From the NCBI GenBank assembly GCA_036245525.1, contig BTPG01000003.1, positions 193,463,127 to 193,527,126 on the forward strand: a stretch of 64,000 nt of DNA, read 5' to 3'. Under the pieces are notes generated by a model that was not told the DNA's origin, ran no database searches, and saw only the letters and a list, made by a program, of their open reading frames with translations. This DNA is from Semisulcospira habei. Lineage: Eukaryota > Mollusca > Gastropoda > Semisulcospiridae. Within the stretch, counting starts at the first letter, position 1. Every line of letters begins with the position of its first letter. Shown piece after piece: positions 31,678-42,937 of this stretch. Position numbers and translations under genes: made by a program.

Positions 31678-31934
31678 GTGGGTCAAAACTGCAGATCTCA
31701 CACAGTGCTCCTGCATTGATTACACCACTGCTTGCGATGTACAGTATCATCACCCACGTTTTCTGATCTTCTTTTGATTTTGGGATGGCCTCCATTAACC
31801 CATTGATACAGAAGACATGTTGATCATTCAGTACGGTTTTAACGCCTACTTCAGTGTTTTTCATGACTGTTCTTAGTCAAAGATACATGAACCTATAAAG
31901 TGTATGGAAATTACATCTTTGTTTTCTGTGTTAC

Positions 31935-32063
31935 CTGAAAGTTCTTCACACCCCCAGGTGGTACAGGTATGATGTTACGGCAGGTGGGGCAGGTGATGGT
32001 CACAGAGGGGGTACTTGTCTTCTGGTCCCCTTCATCTGTAGCACTACTGGCCACATCACCTCC
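31935..32063 (-). CDS. RING-coiled-coil-C1q protein, exon 2: end of the RING
   Basis: 129 nt, phase 0 at both ends, acceptor cttcaccag and donor gtaaca. It encodes residues 54-96 with the last zinc ligand pair Cys78 and Cys81 (ITCPTCRNIIPVPPGGV), completing a C3HC4 RING started in exon 1. A glycine-acid-rich insert (GGDVASSATDEGDQ) lengthens the loop between the ligand pairs. The same exon is preserved at 19069-19197. Confidence 0.9.
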
Positions 32064-32089
32064 CTGGTGAAGATTAAATAGTATTGTCG

Positions 32090-32180
32090 TTAACCCTCTG
32101 GCTGTCCGTAGCGCTTTGTGTCGCGCTGATTCCTGGAGTTATCGCGACTAAAAAAGCGCTACTGACAGCCAAAGTGTAAA
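32090..32180. repeat. H4-type palindrome
   Basis: TTAACCCTCTGGCTGTCCG and imperfect inverted end; shared with 19226-19310. Confidence 0.7.
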
Positions 32181-32204
32181 CCTAATAAATCATGCAGCAG
32201 AAGA

Positions 32205-32300
32205 AAACTACAACTCAAGGGTAGTGCCAGACTAGCTTGACGCCTAGAGCTATTCTGGCACCATCACTGAACTACCTCAATCGATCCATTGAGCAGGTGT
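32205..32300. mobile_element. H1-derived hairpin, shortened
   Basis: Core actcaagggtagtgccag; shared with 19318-19445. Confidence 0.6.
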
Positions 32301-32784
32301 GTAGTCTTCAACTAAAACAATAAAAGAATTCCATCATTTGGGCTCAAAGTCTCAATACTACAACAGAACGTGTTTTGAGGAACCTTTTTTGTTGTTGCAA
32401 GAAACTTAAAAATACTGGTGCTTTTCAAGACATTGAAGGGCAAAATAATTATGTCACCTGTCACTAAAAGACCATAATTTAGGTATGTACATAATCTCTC
32501 ATAATGGTGGTTGCTCAAAACAAGGTCTGCTGTATCACTATGTGTAAATCATGACTGCCAGAAAACACAATGCAATATGGGGGCTCCTGTCAGTTCACTC
32601 TTGCTCGCACTTCTATGTGTACGACGGGCTCTGATCCCTTTTCAAGAAGAGAACATATTAGGTTATGACGGTCCTTGCACGAAATACAAATCAAACATTA
32701 CGTTATGTTGTCAAATCTCTACTTATTATAATATTTTTGACCATAACCACCCACACATACACATACTGCGGCCCAGGCTTATGC

Positions 32785-32800
32785 CCCTCCCCCCACCCCC

Positions 32801-32833
<33 letters not shown>

Positions 32834-33006
32834 CATGCACTCTTCTGTTCTTTGATGCTTCGGACAAATGCCCCCCCCCCCCCCCCCCACCTTCCTCTGC
32901 AAACATTTCTGCGCCTCTATAGTTTGACCTCCGTCAATCTCTGTGATAAAACGGTACTTTGAAGTTTTCGACCGTACTCGCCCCTCCCCCCCCCCCCCCC
33001 CCCCCT
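32785..33006. repeat. Three poly-C tracts
   Basis: C runs at about 32800-32832, 32870-32888 and 32984-33005, in intron 1. They give only poly-Pro ORFs. Confidence 0.9.
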
Positions 33007-33170
33007 AACACACACACTCTTCTCCTGATGTTTTGATGCTTCGGACATATTATGGACCCCTCCTCTACAAACATTTCTACAGTTTGACCTCCTTCAGTCT
33101 CTGTGATAAAATAGTACTTCGTAGTGCTGCAGATGAAACCATGAAGTCATTTATAAAATTACGTATGCGC

Positions 33171-33230
33171 TGCTGTGGTCTGTAACTTTGAATCGTGCAA
33201 CTGCTGGCCATAAGGTTTAAAATCACAAGC
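33171..33230. repeat. H6-like palindrome
   Basis: ctgctgtggtctgtaacttt and an inverted partner ending aaaatcacaagca. Confidence 0.5.
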
Positions 33231-33339
33231 ATACGTATACCATCTGCTAAAATGGTCGACTTTTAACCCCTCCCCTTCCAATGGACCCAAACCGGGTTTG
33301 ACCGAAACTGTAATTTCCAAGTCAAAGTTCCTTGGCCGG

Positions 33340-33473
33340 CGAAGTAACATGGATACAAAGTGACTTCAACAAGAGGCGTAGATCTTCATGAGCCCCCGCA
33401 CATGCGGGGGCTCATGTAGATCTACACCTGTTGCAGTTGGGTGGTGTTCATTTTTATCAGCAGTGAAGGGGTT
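33340..33473. mobile_element. H2 MITE, right part
   Basis: Hairpin 33370-33432 and right end CAGTGAAGGGGTTAA. Confidence 0.75.
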
Positions 33474-34393
33474 AATTTCAATGACACTATTCAGAAATCT
33501 TTGAAGTCGGATTACTTAAAACACTTCAGAGATAGTGCCTGATGCGTTTTGACTGCGGTGACCTCGCGCAAGCATGATCAATATATACGCATCTCCCACA
33601 GTTAGGGCTGGATTAGAAAGGCTGTGCAGACCTACAGTCCCCTCAACAGCTTGCTAAGAGAGGCAATCGGCCGTCAAAGCAGTCACACCGCATGGCTGAG
33701 GTTTTGTCCCCCTGGCACTGTTGACACTCGGCGGCCTTGTACTGGTGCATGAAATAAATTTCTTCATGCAGTCATTGCGCCAGTGTGCGTGTGTGCAGCG
33801 ACTTGCCAACTTTGAAACATCATCGAATTGCCATCGACGATACATAAGTAATGGTGTCATTGTCAGCCTATGATTCGGTCACTCAGTGGCTGCCATGACA
33901 CAATGGCTCGACTGAACATAAAACACAAAAGAGAAGAGTCGGCACTGACTTGGATCATCACGGTGTGCTGATCTGTGATTTTGGACTCCCGTTACGACCA
34001 ACAGAAATGATCGTGCCGCCACCTGGCCGGATCAACCGCCGTTTACACGCTCAGCGGGCCGGTTATAATGGTGACCGTAAATCAGTCACCGAGTCCTGAT
34101 TAGAAAATTCAGTTTATCTTATTTATTGACTAGTATACTACATGCACCCATTGGCCTTCATGCGAGTCAAATCCATTCTACAATAAACAAAATTGCAAAC
34201 ACCTTGGGCATATAGACAAGATACACATTTTACCTGCACTGTGTTTTAGTTAAGCCCAGTATACTGTAGATTACTGAGTGTATATTAGTGTTTCATTCAA
34301 TTCATGTTTACATTTTCGTACATTTTCGCAAATTTCAACCTATCTGTGTTTATGAAAAGAAAAGGGTGCCAGTGCTAACATTTAAGGAAGTTT

Positions 34394-34605
34394 ACAAAGT
34401 AAAGCAGGTAAAAGCACTGTCAGGGGAGAGAAGTGTGCATGATCGACCAGTGATCATAGATCTACTTTGGTCAAAACACAAAAGAATAAGATAGGAAAGA
34501 GGGGGTGCGCAGTGACTGGAAGCAATGCATATGGGGGGGGGGGGGGGGGGGGCCTTCCATATGCATTGCTTCCAGTCACTTTCTTAGCGCACCCCCTCTT
34601 TTCTA

Positions 34606-34655
<50 letters not shown>

Positions 34656-34736
34656 TTGACCAAAGTAGATCTATGATCACTGGTCGATCATGCACACTTC
34701 TCTCCCCTGACAGTGCTTTTACCTACTTTACTTTGT
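34394..34736. repeat. Long hairpin with G-run loop and a GT tract in one arm
   Basis: Outer arms gtaaaagcactgtcagggga and complement, plus tgatcatagatctactttgg and inner arm ggaagcaatgcatat, meet at a run of about 20 G (34534-34553). The right arm also carries a GT microsatellite (34607-34652). It lies in intron 1 and has no counterpart in copy 1. Confidence 0.85.
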
Positions 34737-34943
34737 AATCTGTGTCTATATTCTTGTATTTCTAACGATAAATAAACATTTCTTCACATATGGTTTTTTT
34801 TAGTAATTGTGTCTCTGATTACACATTTCAAAGCAATTAAATGAATATTCCATAGTTAGGACTATCATCATTGTTTTTGTTTTTAAACGAGTGCGACGGA
34901 TTTATTATTCAAAACAACAGACAGGTCATTTTGAGTGGAAAGT

Positions 34944-35023
34944 TTAACTCATTCGCGGGCTGTCGCGTCGGGTTCAGCAGCATAAGCCGCGCATCCGGAT
35001 GCGGCTGGCCGCGAATGAGTTAA
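34944..35023. mobile_element. H3 palindromic element
   Basis: TTAACTCATTCGCGGGCTG to its complement, TTAA at both ends. Confidence 0.85.
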
Positions 35024-35228
35024 ACTTGGTGGCATGTGTGAACAAAATAGTCAGTATCGGAGCCCCGTAACTGAACAGTCACCATCGGCCTGAGCAGAAG
35101 ATACGCGTAGTTCGGAAGTGCTCGGAAACAGTCGGAGTGAGCCGAAGAAGCTATGTAAGTGCCCGTGCAAGAAAAAAATCCGCACTGCCTGAACTGAGCC
35201 GGCAATACACACTCGAGGCTGAACTTAC

Positions 35229-35387
35229 CTGATGTTGTGAGTGCTTGTGCGCGAGCTGTGAGAGACAGGGCAGACAGAAGGTGTGAAAACACGGCAACAG
35301 TTTGGGCTGACGTCCCTTGTACGGCTCCAGACACACGCTGCACACAACACGACTGTCCATGGACCTGTCACAACCTCCAGTCGCCAT
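35229..35387 (-). CDS. RING-coiled-coil-C1q protein, exon 1: start of the RING
   Basis: First coding exon, 53 codons, from ATG 35387 to a perfect donor CAG/GTAAGT. This start is chosen because the paralogue shares it and upstream similarity becomes non-coding. It encodes zinc ligands Cys16, Cys19, Cys33, His35, Cys38 and Cys41 (VVCSVCLEPY, LLPCFHTFCLPCL). With Cys78 and Cys81 of exon 2 this gives a full C3HC4 RING, a fold typical of E3 ubiquitin ligases and of TRIM proteins. No signal peptide or membrane segment precedes it, so a cytosolic protein is predicted. Exons 1-4 sum to 2010 nt (669 residues plus stop) with every phase matching. The combination RING, coiled coil, C1q is not a family I can name. 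Confidence 0.9.
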
Positions 35388-35760
35388 CTTACACCCGGTG
35401 ATAAAAGAGGAAGTTTGATTACGGAAGTGATTCGCAAGGCGATTCCTACTTTCGGTTTCGATACTTGGATGTGGTCTGCTTTCGGTTGGAATGTGCGGCA
35501 CAGTTAGTAAGCGTAGTCAGTGGCAAAACATCCCTGCACTTATTCAGTATTATCGGCTGAAGACAAATTCTTTGATTAGGCCTGCGACAGCACTTAGAGA
35601 TGTGATCAACTGTTAAAATTAGAGACTCGGCAGGTTGTTTTACGATTTCTGTTCTCAGCTGGTCATTTGTCATGTCAAGTTACGCCAATCCTCAGTGATT
35701 CTTCAGTGTCGCATGAAATGAAGGAGAGATTACACGCACGCGCGCGCGCACCCAAGCACG
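35388..35760 (-). promoter_or_regulatory. Upstream region of the intact RING-C1q gene
   Basis: Conserved with 21533-21930 and therefore duplicated together with the gene. No TATA box is evident. Any promoter role is inferred from position. Confidence 0.3.
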
Positions 35761-35799
35761 CATACATACACCGGCACACACACACGCTCTCTCTCTCTC

Positions 35800-36548
35800 A
35801 CACACACACACGCACGCACTCACGCACACATGAACACAAAACCCTCAGACTGGGTGACCTACCATTTTATGTGAAAATGGGTTCCCATATTTCTATTTAT
35901 TCTAGGGCTCTGGAGTTGATGCCAATGTTTAGAACTCACCTTATAACTAAGCTCTACAACTTAAAATAAAATAGACATTTTCTAGAAACAGAGCCACTGG
36001 ATGGAAAAAAAATGGGTGTTTACCCCAAAAGTGGGTGCCTCTCACACAAAACTGGGATTACAGTGAAAATACCTCACTAAAGATACCTTTGGTTGATTTT
36101 ACTATTATGATTGTTTGAGTGGGGTTGTAAGGGGGTTGGGGGGGGGGAAGAAGTGTGTGTGTGTGGGGGGCGGGGCGGGGTACGGAGGGGAGGGTGGGGG
36201 GGGGGGGGAGAGGGGGTCATCACTTTTGGTTTATAGAGCTGCTCAATGCACTCTTATGAATGAAAGAGTTTCATTATCAGTGGAATCAGTAGGTCATTTC
36301 AGAGGCGCACACTGAGTTGCACGTCAAACCACTCACACACAAATACTCATTTGGAGTGCACCAGATGGATCCAGTTGGCAAAGTCCCACATTCCACACTA
36401 TAGGACAGCTAAGACTGAAAAGCAATCGCGGCGTTTATGGCGCGGTACAAGGTTTAAAACTAAGAAAATGTTGTTTTTAGAAGCGTGTCGGGCAAAAGTT
36501 TTTATGAAAACTGTTTTAAAACCTCTTTTAACTCAACTTTTCTTAATG
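35800..36548. other. Spacer without a gene; G-rich segment
   Basis: A G-rich stretch at 36120-36215 with many runs of four or more G; otherwise no supported feature. Confidence 0.5.
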
Positions 36549-36562
36549 TTAAAAGTGTTTTA

Positions 36563-36939
36563 TTGTACATTACTTAACGTCCCGACAGCAACAAGGCTTT
36601 CTCAGGACGTGCCTGCACTGCTTGTGAAAAAACAACAACTAAACAGAACATTGAATGTATATCGCCAGCCGGTCAAATACATTAAATAAACCTAATACAT
36701 GGGGCCTACATAAAGCTAAGACCATTTAGCAACACACATCCAATATCAAGAGCTACAGGCAGTGCAGACAGTAGGGAGAGTTTTAAAAAGTCAAATACAG
36801 GTGAATGGACAAAGGGCCGACAGAGACACATGCCCCAGAATAGAGAGAAAAACCCACCCTGTGGGGCTGACCAGGGTGCCCCTGGGAAATAAAAAGTAGT
36901 TAACCCCACCCAAGTCCCCCAGGGCAGACCCGGGTGGGG
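36563..36939 (-). mobile_element. SINE-A, full copy
   Basis: 377 bp flanked by a 14-bp duplication ttaaaagtgtttta (36549-36562 and 36940-36953). Confidence 0.9.
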
Positions 36940-37126
36940 TTAAAAGTGTTTTAATTTACAAGCATGTCGTAACTGATATGCATCTATTCCAACGTATAGT
37001 GCTGGATATTTTTCCCATCCTCGCCTTCTCTCGGGCTTCGCTCAACACTCGACTTTCCAGTCCTTCCCTGAAACACCCCCAACCGGTCTGCCCTCAACAC
37101 TCGACTTTCCAGTCCTTCCTTCAAAC

Positions 37127-37493
37127 ACCCCCAACCGGGTCTGCCCTGGGGGACTTTTTAGTTCCCAGGGGCACCCTGGTCAGCCCCACAGGGTGGGTTT
37201 TTTCTCTATATTCCGGGGGCATGTGTTTCTGTCTACCCTTGGTCCATTCACCTGCATTTTCCTTTTTTAAACTCTCCCTACTGTCTGCGCTGCCTGTGGC
37301 TCTTGATATTCGATGTGTGTTGCTAAATGGTCTTAGCTTTATTTAGGCCCCATGTCGTAGGTTTTATTTAACGTATTGGACCGGCTGGCGACATACATTC
37401 AATATTCTGTTGAGTTTTTGTCACTAGCAGTGCAGGCACGTCCTGAGAAAGTCTTGTTGCTGTCGGGACGTTAAGCTATGTACAATCAATCAA
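37127..37493 (+). mobile_element. SINE-A, full copy, opposite orientation
   Basis: Starts CCCCCAACCGGGTCTG and ends ATGTACAATCAATCAA. Target duplication ccttccttcaaac at 37114-37126 and 37494-37506. It faces the copy at 36563-36939 head to head. Confidence 0.9.
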
Positions 37494-37506
37494 CCTTCCT
37501 TCAAAC

Positions 37507-38580
37507 GGACAGCATTCACACAAATAATACTTTACTATTACATCAGAAAATGGCCCATCCAAGCCTGCACTCTTTTAACTGCACTAAACGACTGACTGGT
37601 GCAGACGACGCATGAAACGACGCTGACTCTGTGACGTCATTTCCATTCAATCAATTTGTGCATACAATCCAAAAGGAGATGCGGCATTGATAACATCGAC
37701 AAACCTACAAAATAAAGCAACAGGTTCAACCAAAAGGTCGGGCAGGACAAAAGACAACAGCAGCCTCACCCAAAGTCTAAACGTCCTCTCTTACAATGCG
37801 CACTCATACAATCACTTCACTTCTTAGCAACCGGCGCACGAATATAATTATAGGCTAAGTCAAACTAAAACAGAAGATAGTGGCGAAAAACCCTTTAAAA
37901 TAGAAACAAAGAACGACGTTTCAGATCAAATATTCTTCATCTGACATGGAAACAAACGTAGAAAACGTATAGGCTAAGTCCCTGGTGAACGTATACATGA
38001 ATCTCAAATCTGCCACTAGACATCACCTTTCTCCACATCACCCCGGAAGTACATTACAACTCAACACTTTTTTTTAACAAAACAACCACACCCTCAAATA
38101 ACAAACCTAATTCTGTAGAAACATAAACAATTTACTCCCTAAAACAACAAAATATCCCCCCTGACCCATATCAGCTATGAAGTTATTTATAGCTAGCTGA
38201 GAAGGGTGATGTAATACATACACGCTCATTTTCAGGGTTCTGTGTCACAACACACACACACACATTGCTGGGAGGGACAAGTTTTCAAACACACTACCGG
38301 CGTGTCTGTTAAACACAAAAGTGCATGTGTTAACGCCAAAATGAGAAAAACGGATTTTTTTACTTTTTATGAATCTTTACCGCAAGACAATGCAGAAACA
38401 ACCCTCAGAAAAAATGGGTGTCTGACTTGGAAACCCAGAATTATACACATACCCAGTTTCCATAAGGATGGTAAAGACAGTCACCCGTTTTAGGTCTTTC
38501 GTCTACACACACACAGACACGCACACACACACATACACACACACACACAGTCACATGCTTTGACACAGCTGTCAAACACC
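37507..38580. other. Spacer without a gene
   Basis: No supported exon. Short CA tracts at about 38249 and 38500-38550. Confidence 0.45.
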
Positions 38581-38589
38581 CGTGACCCT

Positions 38590-39070
38590 TGACCTTTATG
38601 ATATCATAGAGTTGACTGAACTAGTATAATATACATTATTACTTAGGAAGGTCTTATCATCAGCTACCTTTGTGCCAAATTTGATTGAAAATTTTGCAAA
38701 ACTGTTGATGATACATGCAACTACAATTCTTTCCACAAGAAAGGCCAAGCCATTATGGCTCACGTGGACAACCGATATATACTTTTGTGTGACCTTTGTG
38801 ACCATAAGTAAAGGACTGGCTTTCGCACCAGCAAAGTCTATGTTTTCTCAAAATGTAAGTTTTTTTCACACATATGTACACCCCCACCCTTGACATTTGC
38901 AACATGAGTTAAGTAAATTAGTATGCACATGATGGTCTTACTCTTATCATCAGCAACCTTTGTGCCAAATTTAATTGAACATTTTTGTGAAAATGTTGAT
39001 ACCTACAATGTTATCAAAAATCGGCATTTTACACACATTTGCAAGCCTATGACCCTATCCGAAGGGTTAT
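38590..39070. repeat. Two related direct segments
   Basis: ACCTTTGTGCCAAATTTGATTG at about 38666 and accttTGTGCCAAATTTAATTG at about 38960 share flanking sequence. They resemble the repeat at 42430-42600. Confidence 0.55.
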
Positions 39071-39268
39071 CCAATTCCAAATCAGTATGCATAGATAGAT
39101 TTTACCATCAGGTATCTCTGTACTGTAGCAAGTTTGGGTTTGAAGACTTTGTGAGCAGTATTTGACAAAAAAAAACCCTCCTCCTTTCCCAACCAGGCTT
39201 GGGACTGGCTATGGCGGAGTTGTATTCCTTTGCAGATATTATAATCCAAACGCACATAAGACTGAAAT

Positions 39269-39872
39269 TTAACCCTTTCGCCGCCACAGGTGTTAAAATG
39301 TTGCATTTCCCAGTTCATTACTTCATTTAAAAAACAACATGGAGATGAGAAAACAAAATTTGTACACTGACACCTTTTTTTCTTCATATGACTCACTCAA
39401 TCAAAGTTTTATATCTGGCCTGATGCAAGAAGAATAGACAAAATCTGTGTTCTCAACACACACAACAGACAGTTTACACACAAGGCAGTCACCAACACAG
39501 TAACAAACACATGATAACATGTCAAGAAATATATTAAGAAAATGTTCAACTCACAACTGAAGCATAGTCGGTTGTTCAGAGCTCTACAGATAATCCATGG
39601 CGAACACACTAACTCACAAGCATAGTCGTCCATGAAGAATACACAACACTCTTCTACATGAAATCTGCTTGCGAGAGTGCTCGCACTAGGATCGTTATCA
39701 GAGCTATCTTGCAAATTTCCACACACAAAAAAACTCATGGTCAACTTTGGAGGCTCCTCGTTCGAATCAACATCAGTTTGTGATCGTAGGAGGTTCAAAC
39801 GACGCAAAACTTCCTCCGTAGAATAGTCTCTTGTGCCGCTCACTTTGCCCTATCGAAGTTTCAGCCATCACG
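39269..39872 (-). pseudogene. Possible piggyBac-like transposon relic
   Basis: TTAACCCTTTCGCCGCC at 39271 looks like a piggyBac-type end. Inside, the minus strand reads ATGGCTGAAAC near 39866 then, after a one-base shift, a 144-codon frame to 39409 starting GTRDYSTEEVLRRLNLL with an acidic-serine stretch (DSSDNDPSASTL). Such an N-terminus is reminiscent of piggyBac transposases, but no DDD catalytic domain is present and the C-terminal half becomes hydrophobic, unlike that family. The matching opposite end was not found. Alternatives: an unrelated host exon or chance ORF. Confidence 0.3.
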
Positions 39873-39879
39873 AAAAAGC

Positions 39880-41500
39880 ACCGCTCCAAAAAAGTCAGAA
39901 AAACTCGCAATTTCTTCGCTCAAAACTCTCAAAAGCACTCAAAGTTGGCGCTGGAATCTATGTAAGAGGGGATTTCCCTGTCCCATGATGCACTCTTATT
40001 GACCAAACCTACCTCATACATTAGAGTCACGATCAAGTGCAGGCCACGGAACACAGTGCCGTTTTTGTACTGCCCAGTCTCTTAGCCATAGTCAGTCCCA
40101 GGCATCCCCTAATATTTCAAACCCCTACAGCGCCCACCAGCTGCACATTTGCCATGCACAAAATAACCAAAAGAACAGCACATTGACAGTCTCATTTCTT
40201 GGCTCTGAACCTGATTCCTTCCTTACCAACCCCACACCCAATCACCGCTGAAATCAGCGTGCCCCTCAAATCACTACGTCAACGGCAACTCAACATAGGC
40301 CCACAATTGTCCACTGTATAAGCTCAGGATGGTATGAATCAAAGCACCGAACATGTCTCCTCTCAGCTAACCAGAAATTTCCAGCAAATTCCAACATTCA
40401 GCCCTACTACAAATTTTCAAACAAGACAAAAATTATTTTTAAAAACACCGGTCCTCTTACTGCCTGACCTGAAAGACAGACTCTCCCACCTGAACACCAT
40501 TCAATCTGCCATCAGTGCAACCCTTAGACACTAGCTAAGTCAAACCCAAAGCGACACCATTGAATGTTGCTGCATCTTTATGTTATGGCCCATTATGTGA
40601 AGCGCGTTCTTGTGGCGTTCACAATGCTGTTGACATGTTGGATCATGTATCATCTGATGCCATGAAAAACAGACTATATATGGTCAGAATGCCTCCAAAA
40701 TTGGCATGTACATCAAGTAATATATCTGATCTTCAGAAATGTTGGATTTGAGACACAGACACATGAAAGTTTTTTTTTTTTCCCATATTTTTCCACTACC
40801 CCCCCCCCCCCTACCTTTTTCTGTTTTTCCAAGTTTACACACACATGCAATAGAATCAAACTGACTTCTGGTGGGCTGGACAACTGAAAAAGGTTACCAT
40901 GACACTGACATTGATGAAAAATGAGCTTTCAGACCCAAGGCCATTTCCTTGTGTATCTCAGGGCAGCCAAAAAGACAATGCTCAGGCATCCTCGTTGACC
41001 CTGTTGTCAACAAGCAGGAAGAGGCCTGTAACCAGCTGCCATGCCCTATATGCTGCTTGCAATCTTTTCCACAGTCAACAGGGGTCATGAAACAGCTGTG
41101 GCAATTTAAACATTAAGTCTACTGAACTAACCCACAGACAAAAGACTACACAAAACAGCCAAAACTATGCTACGCGGGACACACTGCATACCCAAACAAG
41201 TGTCTGGAGTGCTTATTTAGGAGGTAGCAGGGAAAAATGGTTATGTACAGTTCATTTTTATATAAAACACACGTGTCAGAGTCTCAGAAGACCTCAACTC
41301 ATGTTGCAAATGCAGCAGGCATGTGTGTGCCAAACCTGTCAACACTCCTGTAAAAGCCTGTACTGCTAGCCACGACTGCCGGTCCCATTACAATGCACTC
41401 AAATGAGCTTTACGCAGTGTAAAAGTGGTTGTGTTTGGCTCAGAATAGACACCAGAGACATCCTTAATGACAATTACAGCAGAATGCCACCTCAGATGCA
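39880..41500. other. Spacer without a recognised gene
   Basis: Short ORFs at 40334-40534, 40560-40751 and 40894-41090 carry no recognised domain. A C-run lies at about 40800-40811. Confidence 0.4.
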
Positions 41501-41617
41501 GCCAGTGTAGCTGGATCATGCAAAATAACACTGAAGGCACCAAGCTAATCTGACAGTACCCTTGAATTATCATGGTCAATCCATCTCCTGCTTCAGGGAC
41601 CCGGGCGAAATGGGTTA
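41500..41617. mobile_element. H1 MITE, right half
   Basis: Cttgaattatcatggtcaat and right end gcgaaatgggTTAA are present; the left arm is lost. Confidence 0.6.
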
Positions 41618-41679
41618 AGACACAATCAGAAATACTGCCGAAATGTTCTAAGAACACATCACAGGGTCGGATCACACCT

Positions 41680-42400
41680 TACTCCAGGGGAGGGGGGGGG
41701 GGGGGGGCAAACTTCTTGTTTGGGAACATGAATTGCTTCCAGGGTTTAGGAAAACGGGGGGGTAGGCATCAGGCTCTTGCTTCCAGGGGCTGATAGATCA
41801 GACAACAGGGGGGTGGGTGGTACTAGTGGTCGTCAGACCTTGATTCCATTGGCCGCAAAATCAAATGGGGTGGGGTGGGGTGGGTGGGGGTGTTGTCAGA
41901 CATTGTAATCAAACAATAATGTGGGGGGCGTCACACCTTGCTTCCAGGGGCAGAAGAATCAAACAAAGGGGAGGAGGGGGGGGGGGGGGTTATTTGACCA
42001 TCCTTGCTTCCAGGGACCGCAAAATTCAAACAACCCGATAAGGGGGGGGGGGGGGGGGGGCGGGGACAGACCTTACTTCCAGAGGCCAAATAATATAACA
42101 ACGGAGAGGGGGGGGGGGGGGGGGGGGCAGACAGACCTTACTTCCAGAGGTCAAATAATATAACAACAGGGAGAGGGGGGGGGGGGGGGGGTAGTCGACA
42201 GACCTTGCTTCCAGGGGGCCGCAAAATTCAAATCTGGGGCAGGGGCTGGGGGGGGGGGGGGGGAGGAAAGAGGGGGGGAACGACAGACCTTGCTTTCTGG
42301 GGTTGAAAAATCAAACAGCGGGAAGTGCAGGGGTGAGGGGGGGGGGGGGGGGAGGGGCAATGCGATAGACCTTGTTTCCAGGGGCCGAATGAAGAAAATA
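41680..42400. repeat. G-rich minisatellite, about 65-85 bp units
   Basis: At least eight units combining CTTGCTTCCAGGGGCCG, an A-rich AAAATCAAACAA link and a G run of 8-17. The unit AGACCTTACTTCCAGAGG is repeated almost exactly near 42070 and 42135. A related stretch is at 43215-43375. Confidence 0.9.
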
Positions 42401-42429
42401 AATGTCAAAATATCGCTATTTTGGACCTA

Positions 42430-42600
42430 TTTCCTGAGCCCCTGTGATCTTGACCTTTGTGAGAGGTCACTCAAATTGGTATATTTAGAAAGGCCTCGCC
42501 ACAAGGTATCTTTGGGCCAAGTTTGAAGAATATGGCTTGAAAAGTCTCCGAGAAAATGCCAACGTTAAAGTTTACGACGGACGGACGGACGACCACTGGC
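42430..42600 (+). mobile_element. Dispersed repeat with GGAC tail
   Basis: Contains CTTGACCTTTGTGAGAGG and TTTGGGCCAAGTTTGAAG and ends in an ACGGACGGACGGACG tract, like a retroposon tail. Confidence 0.5.
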
Positions 42601-42659
42601 CTAAAACATAGACTCACTTTTGCTTCACACGTGAGCCAAAAATGTACTTTTACATACGT

Positions 42660-42724
42660 ACGTACCCACACACACACAAACACACCACACCACACCACAC
42701 AGACACGCACACACACATACATAC

Positions 42725-42816
<92 letters not shown>
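42660..42816. repeat. (CA)n microsatellite
   Basis: CA tract with early interruptions, producing Thr-His and Cys-Val ORFs. Confidence 0.96.
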
Positions 42817-42817
<1 letters not shown>

Positions 42818-42868
42818 GCCCGCGCGCAGTCGGCGCACTGATCTCGGAAAACATGCCAGTCGTGGATG

Positions 42869-42937
42869 AATGCAAGAGGCATAGATCCTCATGAGCCCCC
42901 GCAATTGCGGGGGCTCATGAGGATCTATGCCTCTCGG
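42869..42937. mobile_element. H2 hairpin core
   Basis: Perfect arms GCAAGAGGCATAGATCCTC meeting at gcaattgc. The outer ends are not recognisable. Confidence 0.8.

Larger units (their letters stand above)
24888..35790. repeat. Segmental duplication, copy 2 (about 10.9 kb)
   Basis: Direct repeat of 13950-21940. The extra length is explained by later insertions: a LINE 3' end, SINE-A and GATA tracts (24990-25884), the intron 3 insertion (29035-29308), C-rich and G-rich tracts and the hairpin at 34394-34736. Confidence 0.85.

Noticed and set aside
40334..41090. Short ORFs possibly from an unknown transposon
   Set aside because: No conserved motif could be recognised; left as unannotated spacer.
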